A DNA stretch of 64,000 nucleotides from Runella sp. MFBS21 (GCF_029433105.1 NZ_JARNTW010000004.1:62001-126000); one strand, 5' to 3'. Counted from the stretch's first letter, positions 34,667 through 43,604 are shown. Notes: generated from the letters alone by a model not told the origin. Made by a program: numbers and translations.

Positions 34667-36946
34667 AATTTCGGTGTACAAATTGTTGCCTTGGGTGGTT
34701 CGGGTGATGCTTTGACCGTTGATAATGACGGTGAATTTACCTTCTTCAAAAGCCCCTGCATACAGGTCTTGGTAGAGCAATACGCGCTTGCCCGACTTGG
34801 GATTTTTCCAGAGTTGCACCCAAGGCTGACCATACTTGTAAGCGCGGGCAAATTCGCCCGTGTCGTTTTGGTGGAGAGGGGTTTGGGTTTCGGTCACGCC
34901 TGCATTTTGGCGCACGTACTGCACAAACTCAAAGGAATCCCGCACCTGCGTCCCGTCACAGACGTCCTGAATCCCCTTGGCAAACAACTCATGGGCTTGT
35001 ATCATGGCCGATACACTTAGAGCGTCTTTGCCGATGTAATCACCTACAGAGGGACAGGAAGGGGTATCAGGACCAGTATATTCGGATACAAAAAACCCAC
35101 CTGCATTTTGGGAAAGACAAGATAATTGCCCATTGATTTTTGACCATCTCAACAGGCCGCTTGGGTCGTAACTATTGCCAAATAGCCAATATTGGGTATA
35201 GCTATGTTTGGGGTTGCAGAGATACGTAAAAATGGCATCCCTGACCAAGTTGTGGGGGTATTGTACCCGATTGTCCACCTGTTTGATGTAGCCTTGTCCC
35301 CATTTCAGACGCGTCATGGGGCTGCGGTTGGCATCGGCGGGTTTGTCTTCAAACGGCCACACAAACAGCAATAGTTTTTCGTCGGGTGGGGTAATGAGCG
35401 TTTGGATGTTTAAGACGTCCAATGCCCTTAAATACCACAATTTGGGCGATACCCATTCATTGCCTTTTGCGGCATCGCCGTTGATGGTGGTAGAGCTGTA
35501 ACCAAAACCCACTTGGGTAAGCGTGGGGGACGCTAAGTCGATGTGGGTGATTTCGGTGGGGTTTTCGTGGATGGCAAGATAGGTGTCTAATTTTCCACCC
35601 CATGTATCGTTGTTCCACCCGTCCAATTCAAAAGTTTCGCCTCGAAAGGCAAAGCGGTTTCCTTTCCCAATCCACGAGTAAAAGTACTTTTTGTGCCTTT
35701 CGTAGATTCGTTGGGAGAGCTTTTGCATCGTAGAACGAAAATAAGGACTATCAAAATTCCAACGCCAATTGTCCGCTTGGGGATTGTGTGGCTCATAATC
35801 TACCGCGAAGTAGGCGGAAGAAGTCATACTGGCAAGCATATCGGCGGCACGGTCAAACTCATGGTCTTGCAGGTCGGTGATACCTTTGCCTAAGCGGTTG
35901 GTAAGGTCTATAACCTCATTGGCATATAAGAGTTGATAACGGTCGGTTCCCGTTGCCCACGAGAGGTTTTTGAGTTGGGTTTCGCTTTCGGTGGGAATGG
36001 TTTCAGAGCCGTATTGCTTGTTTTTTAGCGTGAAGGCAGGGGTATAAGTAAGGTTAAGGCCGTCGCGCTGGGCTTCGTTTTTCCAGAGCGGTTGGGTGTA
36101 GTCTAGTTTTGTAGTAGTTCCGTCTGCAACATAAAAAGTACACTCGTAGGTTTGGGCAAATTTTTTGTTTTTCAGTCCTGCGTATTGCACGGAGGTCCGC
36201 CACGCGTCGGCGTTGATGTTGTCGATGTCGGCCACCAACTTGACAAGGTGTATCCATTCCCCTGCTCGTACAGGGTATTGGGTGAGTTGTGAAGTGGTAG
36301 CACCGTTGATGGCATAGTAGCTTCTGAAGGGCATCGTGCCCTCGTCGCTAAGGTAGAGTTTGCCATCTTGCTTTCTCTCAACTTTTAGCTTAATGGTGCT
36401 CAGTTCCTCTCCCGTATCATCGTAGTTGTAATAGACGATAAGGGGTGGCGTAGTTCGGATGACATTTTCAGGAACTACGTTGGCAGGGGTAGAATTTTCG
36501 ATTTTTGCTACTTGAATCGTCTTTACGCCCGTTTTTGGGTCACTTTTGCAGTTTTTGGCCTTGATTTTGACCTCATACTGTCCTTGGGGGGGATTGTAAT
36601 TAATCCGAAAGACGGGGGAAGTTAGCTGCCCCGTATTACCCGAAAAAACAAGCTTTTGGGCTTGTAAAACTTCATAATCAATGCTCTGCACGTCGAGACT
36701 ATGAAAAGTGACTTCCAGTTGTTTTTCAACGGGAACGACGGAAACAAGGGTTAGCCCTGCCACACAATCGGGGCGATTGTCGGTGGGTGGGGTTTCGGGC
36801 TGAGGGGCAAGCGATTTAACGTAACTACGCACCCAAGCACGGGTGGCAGTGGTGTCTTGGGGGGCTTTCTTCTTTTTTTGTCCGAAAGAAGTGGTTGATA
36901 GCGTTAAAAACGCCCATAAAAGAACGATAATTTGTCTTGTTTTCAT
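34661..36946 (-). CDS. secreted protein, possible glycoside hydrolase-like barrel
   Basis: 761 residues with a signal peptide (about 1-22, ending TTSFG). The N-terminal part (about 60-280) looks like beta-sandwich modules; the middle (about 340-620) contains FAVDYEPHNP, YFYSWIGKGNRF and LLLFVWPFEDKP, which read like strands of a TIM barrel with acidic residues. It resembles glycosidase-like proteins only by pattern, and no catalytic pair can be named. The gene lies between the methylase and helicase genes. A secreted protein of this size in a provirus may alter the host surface. Confidence 0.55.
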   Translation of the reverse strand: MKTRQIIVLLWAFLTLSTTSFGQKKKKAPQDTTATRAWVRSYVKSLAPQPETPPTDNRPDCVAGLTLVSVVPVEKQLEVTFHSLDVQSIDYEVLQAQKLVFSGNTGQLTSPVFRINYNPPQGQYEVKIKAKNCKSDPKTGVKTIQVAKIENSTPANVVPENVIRTTPPLIVYYNYDDTGEELSTIKLKVERKQDGKLYLSDEGTMPFRSYYAINGATTSQLTQYPVRAGEWIHLVKLVADIDNINADAWRTSVQYAGLKNKKFAQTYECTFYVADGTTTKLDYTQPLWKNEAQRDGLNLTYTPAFTLKNKQYGSETIPTESETQLKNLSWATGTDRYQLLYANEVIDLTNRLGKGITDLQDHEFDRAADMLASMTSSAYFAVDYEPHNPQADNWRWNFDSPYFRSTMQKLSQRIYERHKKYFYSWIGKGNRFAFRGETFELDGWNNDTWGGKLDTYLAIHENPTEITHIDLASPTLTQVGFGYSSTTINGDAAKGNEWVSPKLWYLRALDVLNIQTLITPPDEKLLLFVWPFEDKPADANRSPMTRLKWGQGYIKQVDNRVQYPHNLVRDAIFTYLCNPKHSYTQYWLFGNSYDPSGLLRWSKINGQLSCLSQNAGGFFVSEYTGPDTPSCPSVGDYIGKDALSVSAMIQAHELFAKGIQDVCDGTQVRDSFEFVQYVRQNAGVTETQTPLHQNDTGEFARAYKYGQPWVQLWKNPKSGKRVLLYQDLYAGAFEEGKFTVIINGQSITRTTQGNNLYTEIF

Positions 36947-36948
36947 GG

Positions 36949-38691
36949 TTATGATAGATTAAGTAATTGAAGTTCTAGTTCGAGGGCTTGGGCTTCCATC
37001 TCCAGAAGTGCCAAGTCGGGGATAGTATTTTCCCTGAATTTTTCGTGGATGAGTTGCCATTGCTGAGGGCTGTAAGTAATGTACCAATAGCCTCGGTTAG
37101 TCCATTTGTAGCCTTGTTCCCTGAGCCAAGTTAGGTTTTCGACCAGCGGTTTGTTTTCAAATTTGATTTCAATTCCGTTGCGGGATTCGTTATGGAAAAT
37201 GAAGGCTTTCACGGGCAGATTAGAAAAAAAAGAGGGGGCATGCCGAAAAAACGGGGCGATTCTTCGCCATAGGTCGCCAAAAGAGTTGGCCACTTGCAGG
37301 TTGGCATTTTCGAGCAAAGGCGCATAACCTTCAGGGGTCTTTTTTCGGCCGTCAATCAGCAGGATACGAATGTCGAAATTGGTGCCTTGTCGGCTGAACA
37401 AATCACCGTTGACGTTGATGACGTCTACCACATTATAATGGTGATAGAGGTAATTGAAAAAGTAGCGGTCGCCCGTGGACTTGTCCTTCGATGAAATTCG
37501 GCCCTCATGGTCGTAGCGCATATGTCCCCCTAGCACAAAAGCGGCACGGCCATTGTCGTACATACAAGTAAGGGCATTGAGAATAATCCAATGGTCGAGT
37601 TTTTGGGTGGTGATTTTGTCGAAAGTCCGACGCTTCATGAGGCCAAAGGGAGGGTTGCCAATGACGACAGGAAACTTGGGTAAGGAAGCGTAGTACTGCG
37701 GCTCGGTAGCATCTTCTTTCGTGACCCGAAACTTGTAGAGGTCGGCCATGAGTTCGAGGTTTTCTACGCGATTGGGCGATATTTCGTTCATCACACTTCC
37801 TCTTTTTTGGCTCAAACCCGACGCCACCATCATAAAACCATTGCCTGCCGATGGCTCAAAGAAGTGATTCATGTTATTGTCGATACCACAAAACAACCCC
37901 ATAAGATAAGCCATCGGCAAGGGGGTAGAATATTGCTGAAGCATCACACTTTCGGAGGTGCGAAGGCTGCTATTGGCTTGGGTTTTGTAGAGCTGTACAA
38001 TATCGTCGTAGGCGATTTCTCGTTCTAGTTTGTAGTCCGACGCGATATGGAGAGCTTGTTGGAGATAGGCTAGTTCGATGAGTTCTTTGACGAGCTGCTT
38101 GTCTTCTATCCCAAACTCTTTTTTGGCGATATTTTCGAGTTTGGTGCGGGTGTATGTTTCGCCTTGGGCAAGTTCGGATTGAATTTGACGCACAAATGGA
38201 AACTTCAGGGGAATAGCCCCCAATTGCCCCAACGCAAAGGCATGGTCTTTTTTCTTTTGAAACGGGGGTTCTTGGTTAAAAACAGGGTTGACAGGGTCAA
38301 GAATCGTATCCCCTACTACGACGTAGATGTGTTGCCACCCACTGCCGTAATCAGCCATGCGCACCGTATGGCTGAGGCGTAGATGGTGCAAAATACCCGA
38401 AATGAGGATGACAAAATCTTCACAGTCGATGCCCGTGCGTCGGTCTTTCCACGATTGACGCGGGAGTCTTATTTCTTCGTAGCCTAGCCGGTCTTCTTGG
38501 TATTGGAAGGTATCTCGACACCAGTCGTAGATGGCCCGAAGGGGGTCGGGGTGGTGCTGAAATTTCGCTACAAAAGGTTGGGTTTGCTTGATAGCACGGG
38601 GGATATAGACCTCACACACGGCCTCGAAGGTATCGGTCGGAAGCGGATTTTTTCGAATCACGAGGTCGGAAGCGATAGGAGCGTCAATCAT
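36949..38691 (-). CDS. transglutaminase-like domain fused to N6-adenine methylase
   Basis: 580 residues in two parts. Residues about 45-135 are a transglutaminase-like domain with catalytic triad C90 (GIDCEDF), H121 (GWQHIYV) and D132 (LDPV). From about 250 on, QYSTPLPMAYLM, the SAM-binding FFEPSAGNGFMM (277-288) and catalytic NPPF (346-349) define a type I-like N6-adenine DNA methylase; the C-terminal part (about 495-560) is a small domain often found with such enzymes. It belongs functionally with the strawberry-notch helicase. Fusion of a protease-like domain to a methylase is unusual. Confidence 0.8.
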   Translation of the reverse strand: MIDAPIASDLVIRKNPLPTDTFEAVCEVYIPRAIKQTQPFVAKFQHHPDPLRAIYDWCRDTFQYQEDRLGYEEIRLPRQSWKDRRTGIDCEDFVILISGILHHLRLSHTVRMADYGSGWQHIYVVVGDTILDPVNPVFNQEPPFQKKKDHAFALGQLGAIPLKFPFVRQIQSELAQGETYTRTKLENIAKKEFGIEDKQLVKELIELAYLQQALHIASDYKLEREIAYDDIVQLYKTQANSSLRTSESVMLQQYSTPLPMAYLMGLFCGIDNNMNHFFEPSAGNGFMMVASGLSQKRGSVMNEISPNRVENLELMADLYKFRVTKEDATEPQYYASLPKFPVVIGNPPFGLMKRRTFDKITTQKLDHWIILNALTCMYDNGRAAFVLGGHMRYDHEGRISSKDKSTGDRYFFNYLYHHYNVVDVINVNGDLFSRQGTNFDIRILLIDGRKKTPEGYAPLLENANLQVANSFGDLWRRIAPFFRHAPSFFSNLPVKAFIFHNESRNGIEIKFENKPLVENLTWLREQGYKWTNRGYWYITYSPQQWQLIHEKFRENTIPDLALLEMEAQALELELQLLNLS

Positions 38692-38751
38692 GGCTTAAAT
38701 TGAGGAAATCAGGATAAAAAGTAGGCTTGAAAGCGGCTTTGGATTGCTTTC

Positions 38752-40068
38752 TTAGAGGTCGTTGATGACCGTGATTGTAGGGAGTTTGTTGGCGTTTTGT
38801 TGGAGTAGATTTCGGAATCTAGTCAGGATTTGGCCTTGGTATCCATTTTGGTTTTTCAACTCCGAAGTGGTGTAAGAAAACTCACCCACGGGATTCCAAG
38901 TAGGTTTGGGGCGGCGGTAGTGATTGGATTGTTTGAGGGCGTTGACGATGTCCTTGACGATTTGATGCCCTGCTTCATCGTAGACAAAAGCCAGCCCTAC
39001 GATGTCGATGCCAAGCTCATAAGAAAGCCTGATGTCGTCGATGAGTTGGGGCGTGACTTGCCCAGGGGGAGAGTTGGTATGTTCGGCCATTGCCAAGCTA
39101 TTGGCACCGTTCTTTTTGGCGGTACTCAAGAGTAACGCATGGTCAAAGTACAGGTCATAGTCGATGTGTGGATTGTCTTTCACACAGACGATATTAGGGC
39201 GATTGGCAAGGTCACTCACGGCACACGTACCGCGATGGGTAGCGGCGGCGGTATCGTAGTAGCTACCCGAATCCACCCCGACGCTGAGGGGAGAAAGTAC
39301 GTCCGCCATTTCGTGCATGACACGATTGACGGCTTTGATGCGTTCGCCGTAGCTGCTTTCGTGTAGAGGGGTGTCGTAGCCGTATCCCCATTCCTGATGA
39401 ATCGTAGAGGTGGGAAAGACGCACAAAATGCGGTTGGAAGTGTGCCAGTCTTGGAACTTTTCTTTGTAGTCGGTGGCGAATTTTTTGGCGTAAGTAACCC
39501 AAAAATCAGACTCCAATTTGACGGAGGTATTGCCTTGTACGAAGTCTGAAATATTGAAATCAGGATACAAATACGACTTATAAGGCTCTAGCCTGAGCTT
39601 TGAAAGGATGAAAAGTCCTTTTTGGTGGGCATAGTTGAAGACGTGTTCGACGCCCGTCCAGTCGGGGGTATCGGGGCTATTGCGGTAGACATGGTCGATG
39701 GGGATGGCGATAAGAATGCCGTCAAGCCCTTCGGTGGCGGCAAAATCAATCTGTCTTTCGATGTAAGGGGCGGATACTTTCCCGTCAACGATGCTTATTT
39801 CGGCTTCGCCAAATCCTTCCAGAAGGTCGATGAAAAGCATCGTATGGTTAGGCAGTGATTGGGTCGAGAAAAGGGATTTAGCTTTGGCCGTAAGATTGTT
39901 GAGGGGAGATTTTTTATTACGGAAAAATACGAGCCATATGCTCACTAGGATACTGATAGAGACGACCAAAGCAGCCCAAAACTTTTTGGTACGGGTTCGT
40001 TTTTGCAGGGATTGAAGCAGGTTTTTTACTTGCTTTTTGCCAATCAGAAATTTGGATTTGGAGGACAT
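38752..40068 (-). CDS. membrane-anchored TIM-barrel (glycoside-hydrolase-like) protein
   Basis: 438 residues: a basic N terminus, one membrane helix (about 31-49) and a barrel-like domain (about 75-400) with motifs such as TEGLDGILIAIPIDHVY, QEWGYGYD, VGVDSGSYYDT, SYELGIDIVGLAFVYDE. The alternation of strands and helices and the acidic residues at strand ends suggest a glycosidase fold. No signal peptide, so it is anchored from the cytoplasmic side. The conserved 35-base element lies in front of it, so it is probably the start of a sub-operon. Confidence 0.6.
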   Translation of the reverse strand: MSSKSKFLIGKKQVKNLLQSLQKRTRTKKFWAALVVSISILVSIWLVFFRNKKSPLNNLTAKAKSLFSTQSLPNHTMLFIDLLEGFGEAEISIVDGKVSAPYIERQIDFAATEGLDGILIAIPIDHVYRNSPDTPDWTGVEHVFNYAHQKGLFILSKLRLEPYKSYLYPDFNISDFVQGNTSVKLESDFWVTYAKKFATDYKEKFQDWHTSNRILCVFPTSTIHQEWGYGYDTPLHESSYGERIKAVNRVMHEMADVLSPLSVGVDSGSYYDTAAATHRGTCAVSDLANRPNIVCVKDNPHIDYDLYFDHALLLSTAKKNGANSLAMAEHTNSPPGQVTPQLIDDIRLSYELGIDIVGLAFVYDEAGHQIVKDIVNALKQSNHYRRPKPTWNPVGEFSYTTSELKNQNGYQGQILTRFRNLLQQNANKLPTITVINDL

Positions 40069-40126
40069 TACCTTGGGGATTGTTGAAACAAGCCAAAAGG
40101 TAAGTGATGAGAAAAGGGGGTGGAAC

Positions 40127-40161
40127 GATTGCGACGCACAGACGTCCTAATCTAACGTAGA
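40127..40161 (-). promoter_or_regulatory. conserved 35-base upstream element, copy 2
   Basis: GATTGCGACGC... CCTAATCTAACGTAGA, near-identical to 28544-28577. It lies in a 121-base gap between the genes at 40068 and 40190, the widest in the right unit, consistent with an internal promoter. Confidence 0.6.
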
Positions 40162-40189
40162 AATGAATAGTTGCGACGGAAGCAAAACT

Positions 40190-40549
40190 TTAATAAAAAC
40201 CCAGACTTCGTAAATACAAAATCACTCGGTACGGCAGGCGTCTATTACGACGATAGCCCAATTCATGGATTTTGAGTTTTTGGTCTTCCTCCAGTAAGTG
40301 CCAAATCTGCCTTGGAAGCCCGATTTGTACTTCGTATTTTGTCAAGCTAACGATTTCGGTTTTGTAATCAGGCAGGGGAAATACTTCCATTAAGAAATCC
40401 ATTGCACCTTGGGTAAGGCGGCATTTGGGGCGATACCCCAACTGAACCAAACGCGCCCTTTCCTGTGGGCTAAGGCATTCCCATAGCTGTCCCCGCTGAA
40501 GGCCACTGGCTTCTTCATATTCATAGAAAAAGGCACGTTTGATAGGCAT
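40190..40549 (-). CDS. hypothetical basic protein
   Basis: 119 residues from ATG at 40549, soluble. It seems to contain two related halves, each with a QLWECLSPQERARLVQLGYR-type or QIWHLLEEDQKLKIHELGYR-type segment, that is an internal duplication with LGYRxxxRL after each. Charged helical repeats of this kind often bind DNA or protein. Family unknown. Confidence 0.6.
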   Translation of the reverse strand: MPIKRAFFYEYEEASGLQRGQLWECLSPQERARLVQLGYRPKCRLTQGAMDFLMEVFPLPDYKTEIVSLTKYEVQIGLPRQIWHLLEEDQKLKIHELGYRRNRRLPYRVILYLRSLGFY

Positions 40550-40557
40550 AACATAGA

Positions 40558-40998
40558 TTATGGATTGTTCTGGTCGGAAAGATTCCATCCTGCCATGAGG
40601 GAATTGTCCAGTAATCCGTATTTGTCATTGTGTTCGGCAAATTCATCGTCCAAGGACTTAGGCGGGGGCATCATCAACAAGGCTTCGGTCTCCATCGTAT
40701 CCTCCCCTTCTTCTTGTGGTTCCTCTTCGGTTTTTACCGGAACCACTTCGTAGATAATGGGAGACTTTTGGTGGGTGGTGAGGCCATTGACCTTGACCAT
40801 GATTTTAGATAAGGCAGGAAGCAAAATGCCAAAATAAAAGGCCGACAATGCCAATCCTACCAAGACAAAAACCCAAAAGACAATCCAGAAAAAAGAGGTT
40901 GAGCGTTCTTCTTTGGGGGTTTCTTCGTCAGCTTGAGCGTAAGAGGGTTGCAGCGGAGGCATTTGCTGAAAATACTGATTTTGAAGTTGCTGATTCAT
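40558..40998 (-). CDS. single-helix membrane protein
   Basis: 146 residues: Gln-rich N terminus, one helix (about 33-58) and an acidic C-terminal part (EEEPQEEGEDTMETEALL). It overlaps the next upstream gene by four bases. Unrecognised. Confidence 0.6.
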   Translation of the reverse strand: MNQQLQNQYFQQMPPLQPSYAQADEETPKEERSTSFFWIVFWVFVLVGLALSAFYFGILLPALSKIMVKVNGLTTHQKSPIIYEVVPVKTEEEPQEEGEDTMETEALLMMPPPKSLDDEFAEHNDKYGLLDNSLMAGWNLSDQNNP

Positions 40999-41249
40999 GG
41001 TTTTTTTGTGCGGTTTTGGATGGCAAAATTGATTTCGGTAAGGATTCTTTCGAGTTCGATTGCTACAAACTCATGGGGTAGGTTGGACTGTACGCTAAAG
41101 ATTTCTCCTTTGCCCAAGTGGTACAAAGCCACCACCGTAACGGGCGTTTCGGGATTTTTTTTCAGGTGTTTGAGACTGCTTTGTGCCTCTTTCCGCATGG
41201 CTTCTAGTACTTCGAGGCTCGTTTTTGAAAGGTCGTCGGTGAAGGTCAT
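40995..41249 (-). CDS. hypothetical protein
   Basis: 84 residues, soluble, helical at the start with a beta-hairpin-like middle (VTVVALYHLGKGEIFSVQ). It overlaps both neighbours by four bases, thus lying between the ATPase and a membrane protein in one operon. No family recognised. Confidence 0.6.
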   Translation of the reverse strand: MTFTDDLSKTSLEVLEAMRKEAQSSLKHLKKNPETPVTVVALYHLGKGEIFSVQSNLPHEFVAIELERILTEINFAIQNRTKKP

Positions 41250-41947
41250 TGGAGGTATTTGTTTTTGTAAGAAAAAGGGAAATAGTCTTCGCCTCGGTGA
41301 ATCGTAAAGTCACCGTTTGAGTCAGGAATCCAGATTTCATCATCTTCGGTGTCGTAGATACGGGTAGCCCATTTTTGGTTGGATTCGAGCGTGTAGTTTT
41401 CCCTAATCACTTCGGTGAGCAAATGCCCTATTTCGCGCCTTGCAATGAGCTTTAGGGGTAGGTTTTCGGGGTCGTCTACCGTCTGCTTGAGGATGTACAT
41501 ATTGGCTTGTTCGAGCAGGGCGGGGGCGATTTCGCGGATGCTGTGGGCTTGAAAAATCAGCTCATTGCCGTTGTTTTTGGGCGTTTTGAGGAGTTTTTCG
41601 CGGGCGATAGTAAGATTTCCCCGAAAAAGCACCCCACAATCATCAAAAAGGATACTGCTTTTGCTGACGTGATGGGTCACGGCCTCACAAAATTCGTCAA
41701 TCTCTACCCCCCTCACGATGCCGCGTATGGGCTCTTGTTGCAGGGGTAGTAGATAGATGATTTGCTCTAAGGTGAGGGGAATTAAGTTGTGGGTGTTGTA
41801 ACTAGAGTTGTTGGTATGGTCATACACAAGAATATGCTTGCGTACCGATTCCCTCACTGAAAATTCATTGGCCAACTGCAAGGCGGTGTAGGTTTTGCCC
41901 ACATTTCGCTTACCCACGGCAAGCCATATATTACCCTTTGCGTTCAT
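41246..41947 (-). CDS. P-loop ATPase, packaging type (HerA/FtsK or Zot-like)
   Basis: 233 residues. Walker A GKRNVGKT at 12-19, Walker B SSILFDDC near 97-104, then an HSIREIAPALLEQANMYILKQ segment that corresponds to the sensor region of HerA/FtsK-type and Zot-type ATPases. Size and layout fit the small DNA-packaging ATPases of tailless membrane viruses (PRD1 P9, PM2 P2, A32 type). This is the strongest sign that the element encodes virions; conjugative coupling proteins are much larger. Confidence 0.7.
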   Translation of the reverse strand: MNAKGNIWLAVGKRNVGKTYTALQLANEFSVRESVRKHILVYDHTNNSSYNTHNLIPLTLEQIIYLLPLQQEPIRGIVRGVEIDEFCEAVTHHVSKSSILFDDCGVLFRGNLTIAREKLLKTPKNNGNELIFQAHSIREIAPALLEQANMYILKQTVDDPENLPLKLIARREIGHLLTEVIRENYTLESNQKWATRIYDTEDDEIWIPDSNGDFTIHRGEDYFPFSYKNKYLQ

Positions 41948-42741
41948 TACTTTTTCTTAGAAAATTTGTTTTTGACACTGCCCACCGCACCCGATATTTT
42001 TTCTACAATGACCTCCTTGCCTGATTCTACAATCTCGGCTCCCGTGAGAAGGATGTAGTTTTTGAGAAAATCTCTAGGGTCTTCAAGGCGGAGTTCACCC
42101 CGCTCGTTCAAGTCCCACATCTCCTGAAAAATGAGTTCTTCGTAGATATTGCGCATATCATCATCGGAAAGAATGTGCGTTTTGGATTGCTCAATAGTCC
42201 TTCTTTTCTCGACTGCTTTGCGCATGGTCGGAATCATTGCAAGCTCTTCTGGGGTAAGGGTAGTGTCGAGTTTTTCGGCTCTTTCTACCATCTCTACCAT
42301 CGCATTGGTAGCGGCCAACGCCCCCACGAGACTACGGGCAAATCTACCTGCGGTTTCGACGTATTTGAGGTTGACGGTGGCTTTCCATTTGGCCATGCTG
42401 CGCATCTTTTCCTCGTCCACTTTGTAGCGTGGGGGCGGTGGGGGTGGCATGTAAGGCGTAGGCATTCCATACATAGGTTGGGGAGGATAGGCGTACATTG
42501 GCGGCATCGGTGCTTGACGCGAAAATTGCTCAGCTGCCACCGCATTTGGCGGCGGTACTGGAGCTTGAAAGATGGGGGTAGGCGCTTGATAAGCCTCTGG
42601 TGGGGTGGGTGGCGTACTTGGCGGGGGAAGCTCGGCAGGCTTTTCGGCGAGGATTTTTGAAAAGGCGGTTTTGGCCGTGTCCAAAGTATCCTGTGCCACT
42701 GCGCCTAACCACTGATCGCGAAGGTTTTGAAATTGATTCAT
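41947..42741 (-). CDS. proline-rich helical protein
   Basis: 264 residues: an N-terminal helix, a long Pro/Ala/Tyr-rich low-complexity region (about 38-110, with MPPMYAYPPQPMYGMP and a run of six Pro), a helical core (about 115-200) and a basic end. The stop adjoins the ATPase ATG by one base. It may be a scaffold or assembly protein; that is inference from position. Confidence 0.55.
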   Translation of the reverse strand: MNQFQNLRDQWLGAVAQDTLDTAKTAFSKILAEKPAELPPPSTPPTPPEAYQAPTPIFQAPVPPPNAVAAEQFSRQAPMPPMYAYPPQPMYGMPTPYMPPPPPPRYKVDEEKMRSMAKWKATVNLKYVETAGRFARSLVGALAATNAMVEMVERAEKLDTTLTPEELAMIPTMRKAVEKRRTIEQSKTHILSDDDMRNIYEELIFQEMWDLNERGELRLEDPRDFLKNYILLTGAEIVESGKEVIVEKISGAVGSVKNKFSKKK

Positions 42742-43151
42742 CGGTTGAATCGGTTTATGAATTTGGAGAAGAATTTAGAAAGGCCGTCTACTAGCTTCAT
42801 TTTGAGCCAATCGAAGGCTTTACCCTTGGTTTCGTCGATGATTCGACGGGCTTTTTGGGCGGTATTTTCGCGCTTGAGTAAGCGTTGGATTTCGTTAGAG
42901 ACATAGGGTCTCATCCATTCCTGTATGGCTTCGGGGTTGGCATTGAGAAGTCCCATTTTGGCAAAGGTGTCGGTCAACAACCTCAACTGAACCTCGTTTT
43001 GAATGGTTGTTAGGGGGAATTGTTGGCGGAATTTGAGGGCCTGAATGGCATCCCGAAAAAAAGCTTGTGCTTCTTCTTCGGTAAACTCCCCAAAATCGTA
43101 GGTAATCACCTTTTCTTGGTTGACAATGACAAGTCTCATGAAGTGGGACAA
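42738..43151 (-). CDS. hypothetical helical protein
   Basis: 137 residues, soluble, helical, with FGEFTEEEAQAFFRDAIQAL in the first third and a basic C terminus. It overlaps the next gene by four bases. Not recognised; early member of the right unit. Confidence 0.55.
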   Translation of the reverse strand: MSHFMRLVIVNQEKVITYDFGEFTEEEAQAFFRDAIQALKFRQQFPLTTIQNEVQLRLLTDTFAKMGLLNANPEAIQEWMRPYVSNEIQRLLKRENTAQKARRIIDETKGKAFDWLKMKLVDGLSKFFSKFINRFNR

Positions 43152-43492
43152 AAGGTTAGAAAATGGGTGATGATTTCGGTCGTGTTGACGGTAATTTTTC
43201 CAGTCTCTAAGCCTTGGGCTAGGCTTTTGATAGCGGCCTTAATCGAAGGATTGGAAAAGGCTTGGTAGGCTTCTTGCTGTGGGGTGAGTGGGGCAGGTGA
43301 AGGTTTGGACGGTTCTACGCCTTCGGCGAGCAGTTGGCGCACGATTTGGTGAGGACTAGTGGCCGTGGTTTCGGCCAATGTTCTAATCTTTTCATGGGTA
43401 GTTTTGCCTATTCTTATGCTCAGAAGTTCGCTACAACGTTCATTGAGAAGGCGATGTTGTGCTAGGGGGTTGCTTTGAGATACATCCATCAT
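43136..43492 (-). CDS. ribbon-helix-helix (CopG/Arc-like) protein
   Basis: 118 residues. ELLSIRIGKTTHEKIRTLAE followed by TSPHQIVRQLLAEGV (about 22-57) is the strand-helix-helix pattern of a small DNA-binding RHH domain; the rest is Pro-rich and helical. First gene of the right unit, just downstream of three tandem 20-bp repeats that are plausible binding sites, so autoregulation of the operon is likely. Confidence 0.65.
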   Translation of the reverse strand: MMDVSQSNPLAQHRLLNERCSELLSIRIGKTTHEKIRTLAETTATSPHQIVRQLLAEGVEPSKPSPAPLTPQQEAYQAFSNPSIKAAIKSLAQGLETGKITVNTTEIITHFLTFCPTS

Positions 43493-43544
43493 CGACTGTT
43501 TTTTCTCAAAGGTCGGGTGATAGTCTATAGTTTGTATCTGTACC

Positions 43545-43604
43545 CCTTACGTTACATTACGTATCATTACGTTACATTACGTATCCTTACGTTACATTAC
43601 GTCG
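43545..43604. repeat. three tandem 20-bp repeats (iteron-like)
   Basis: CCTTACGTTACATTACGTAT, CATTACGTTACATTACGTAT and CCTTACGTTACATTACGTCG without gaps. Each unit holds a TTACGT/ACGTAA-type dyad. Situated in the divergent gap between the RHH gene and the 70-residue protein gene; candidate operator or replication iterons. Confidence 0.8.

Noticed and set aside
43545-43604. The 20-bp tandem repeats as a second CRISPR array
   Set aside because: The units adjoin without spacers.
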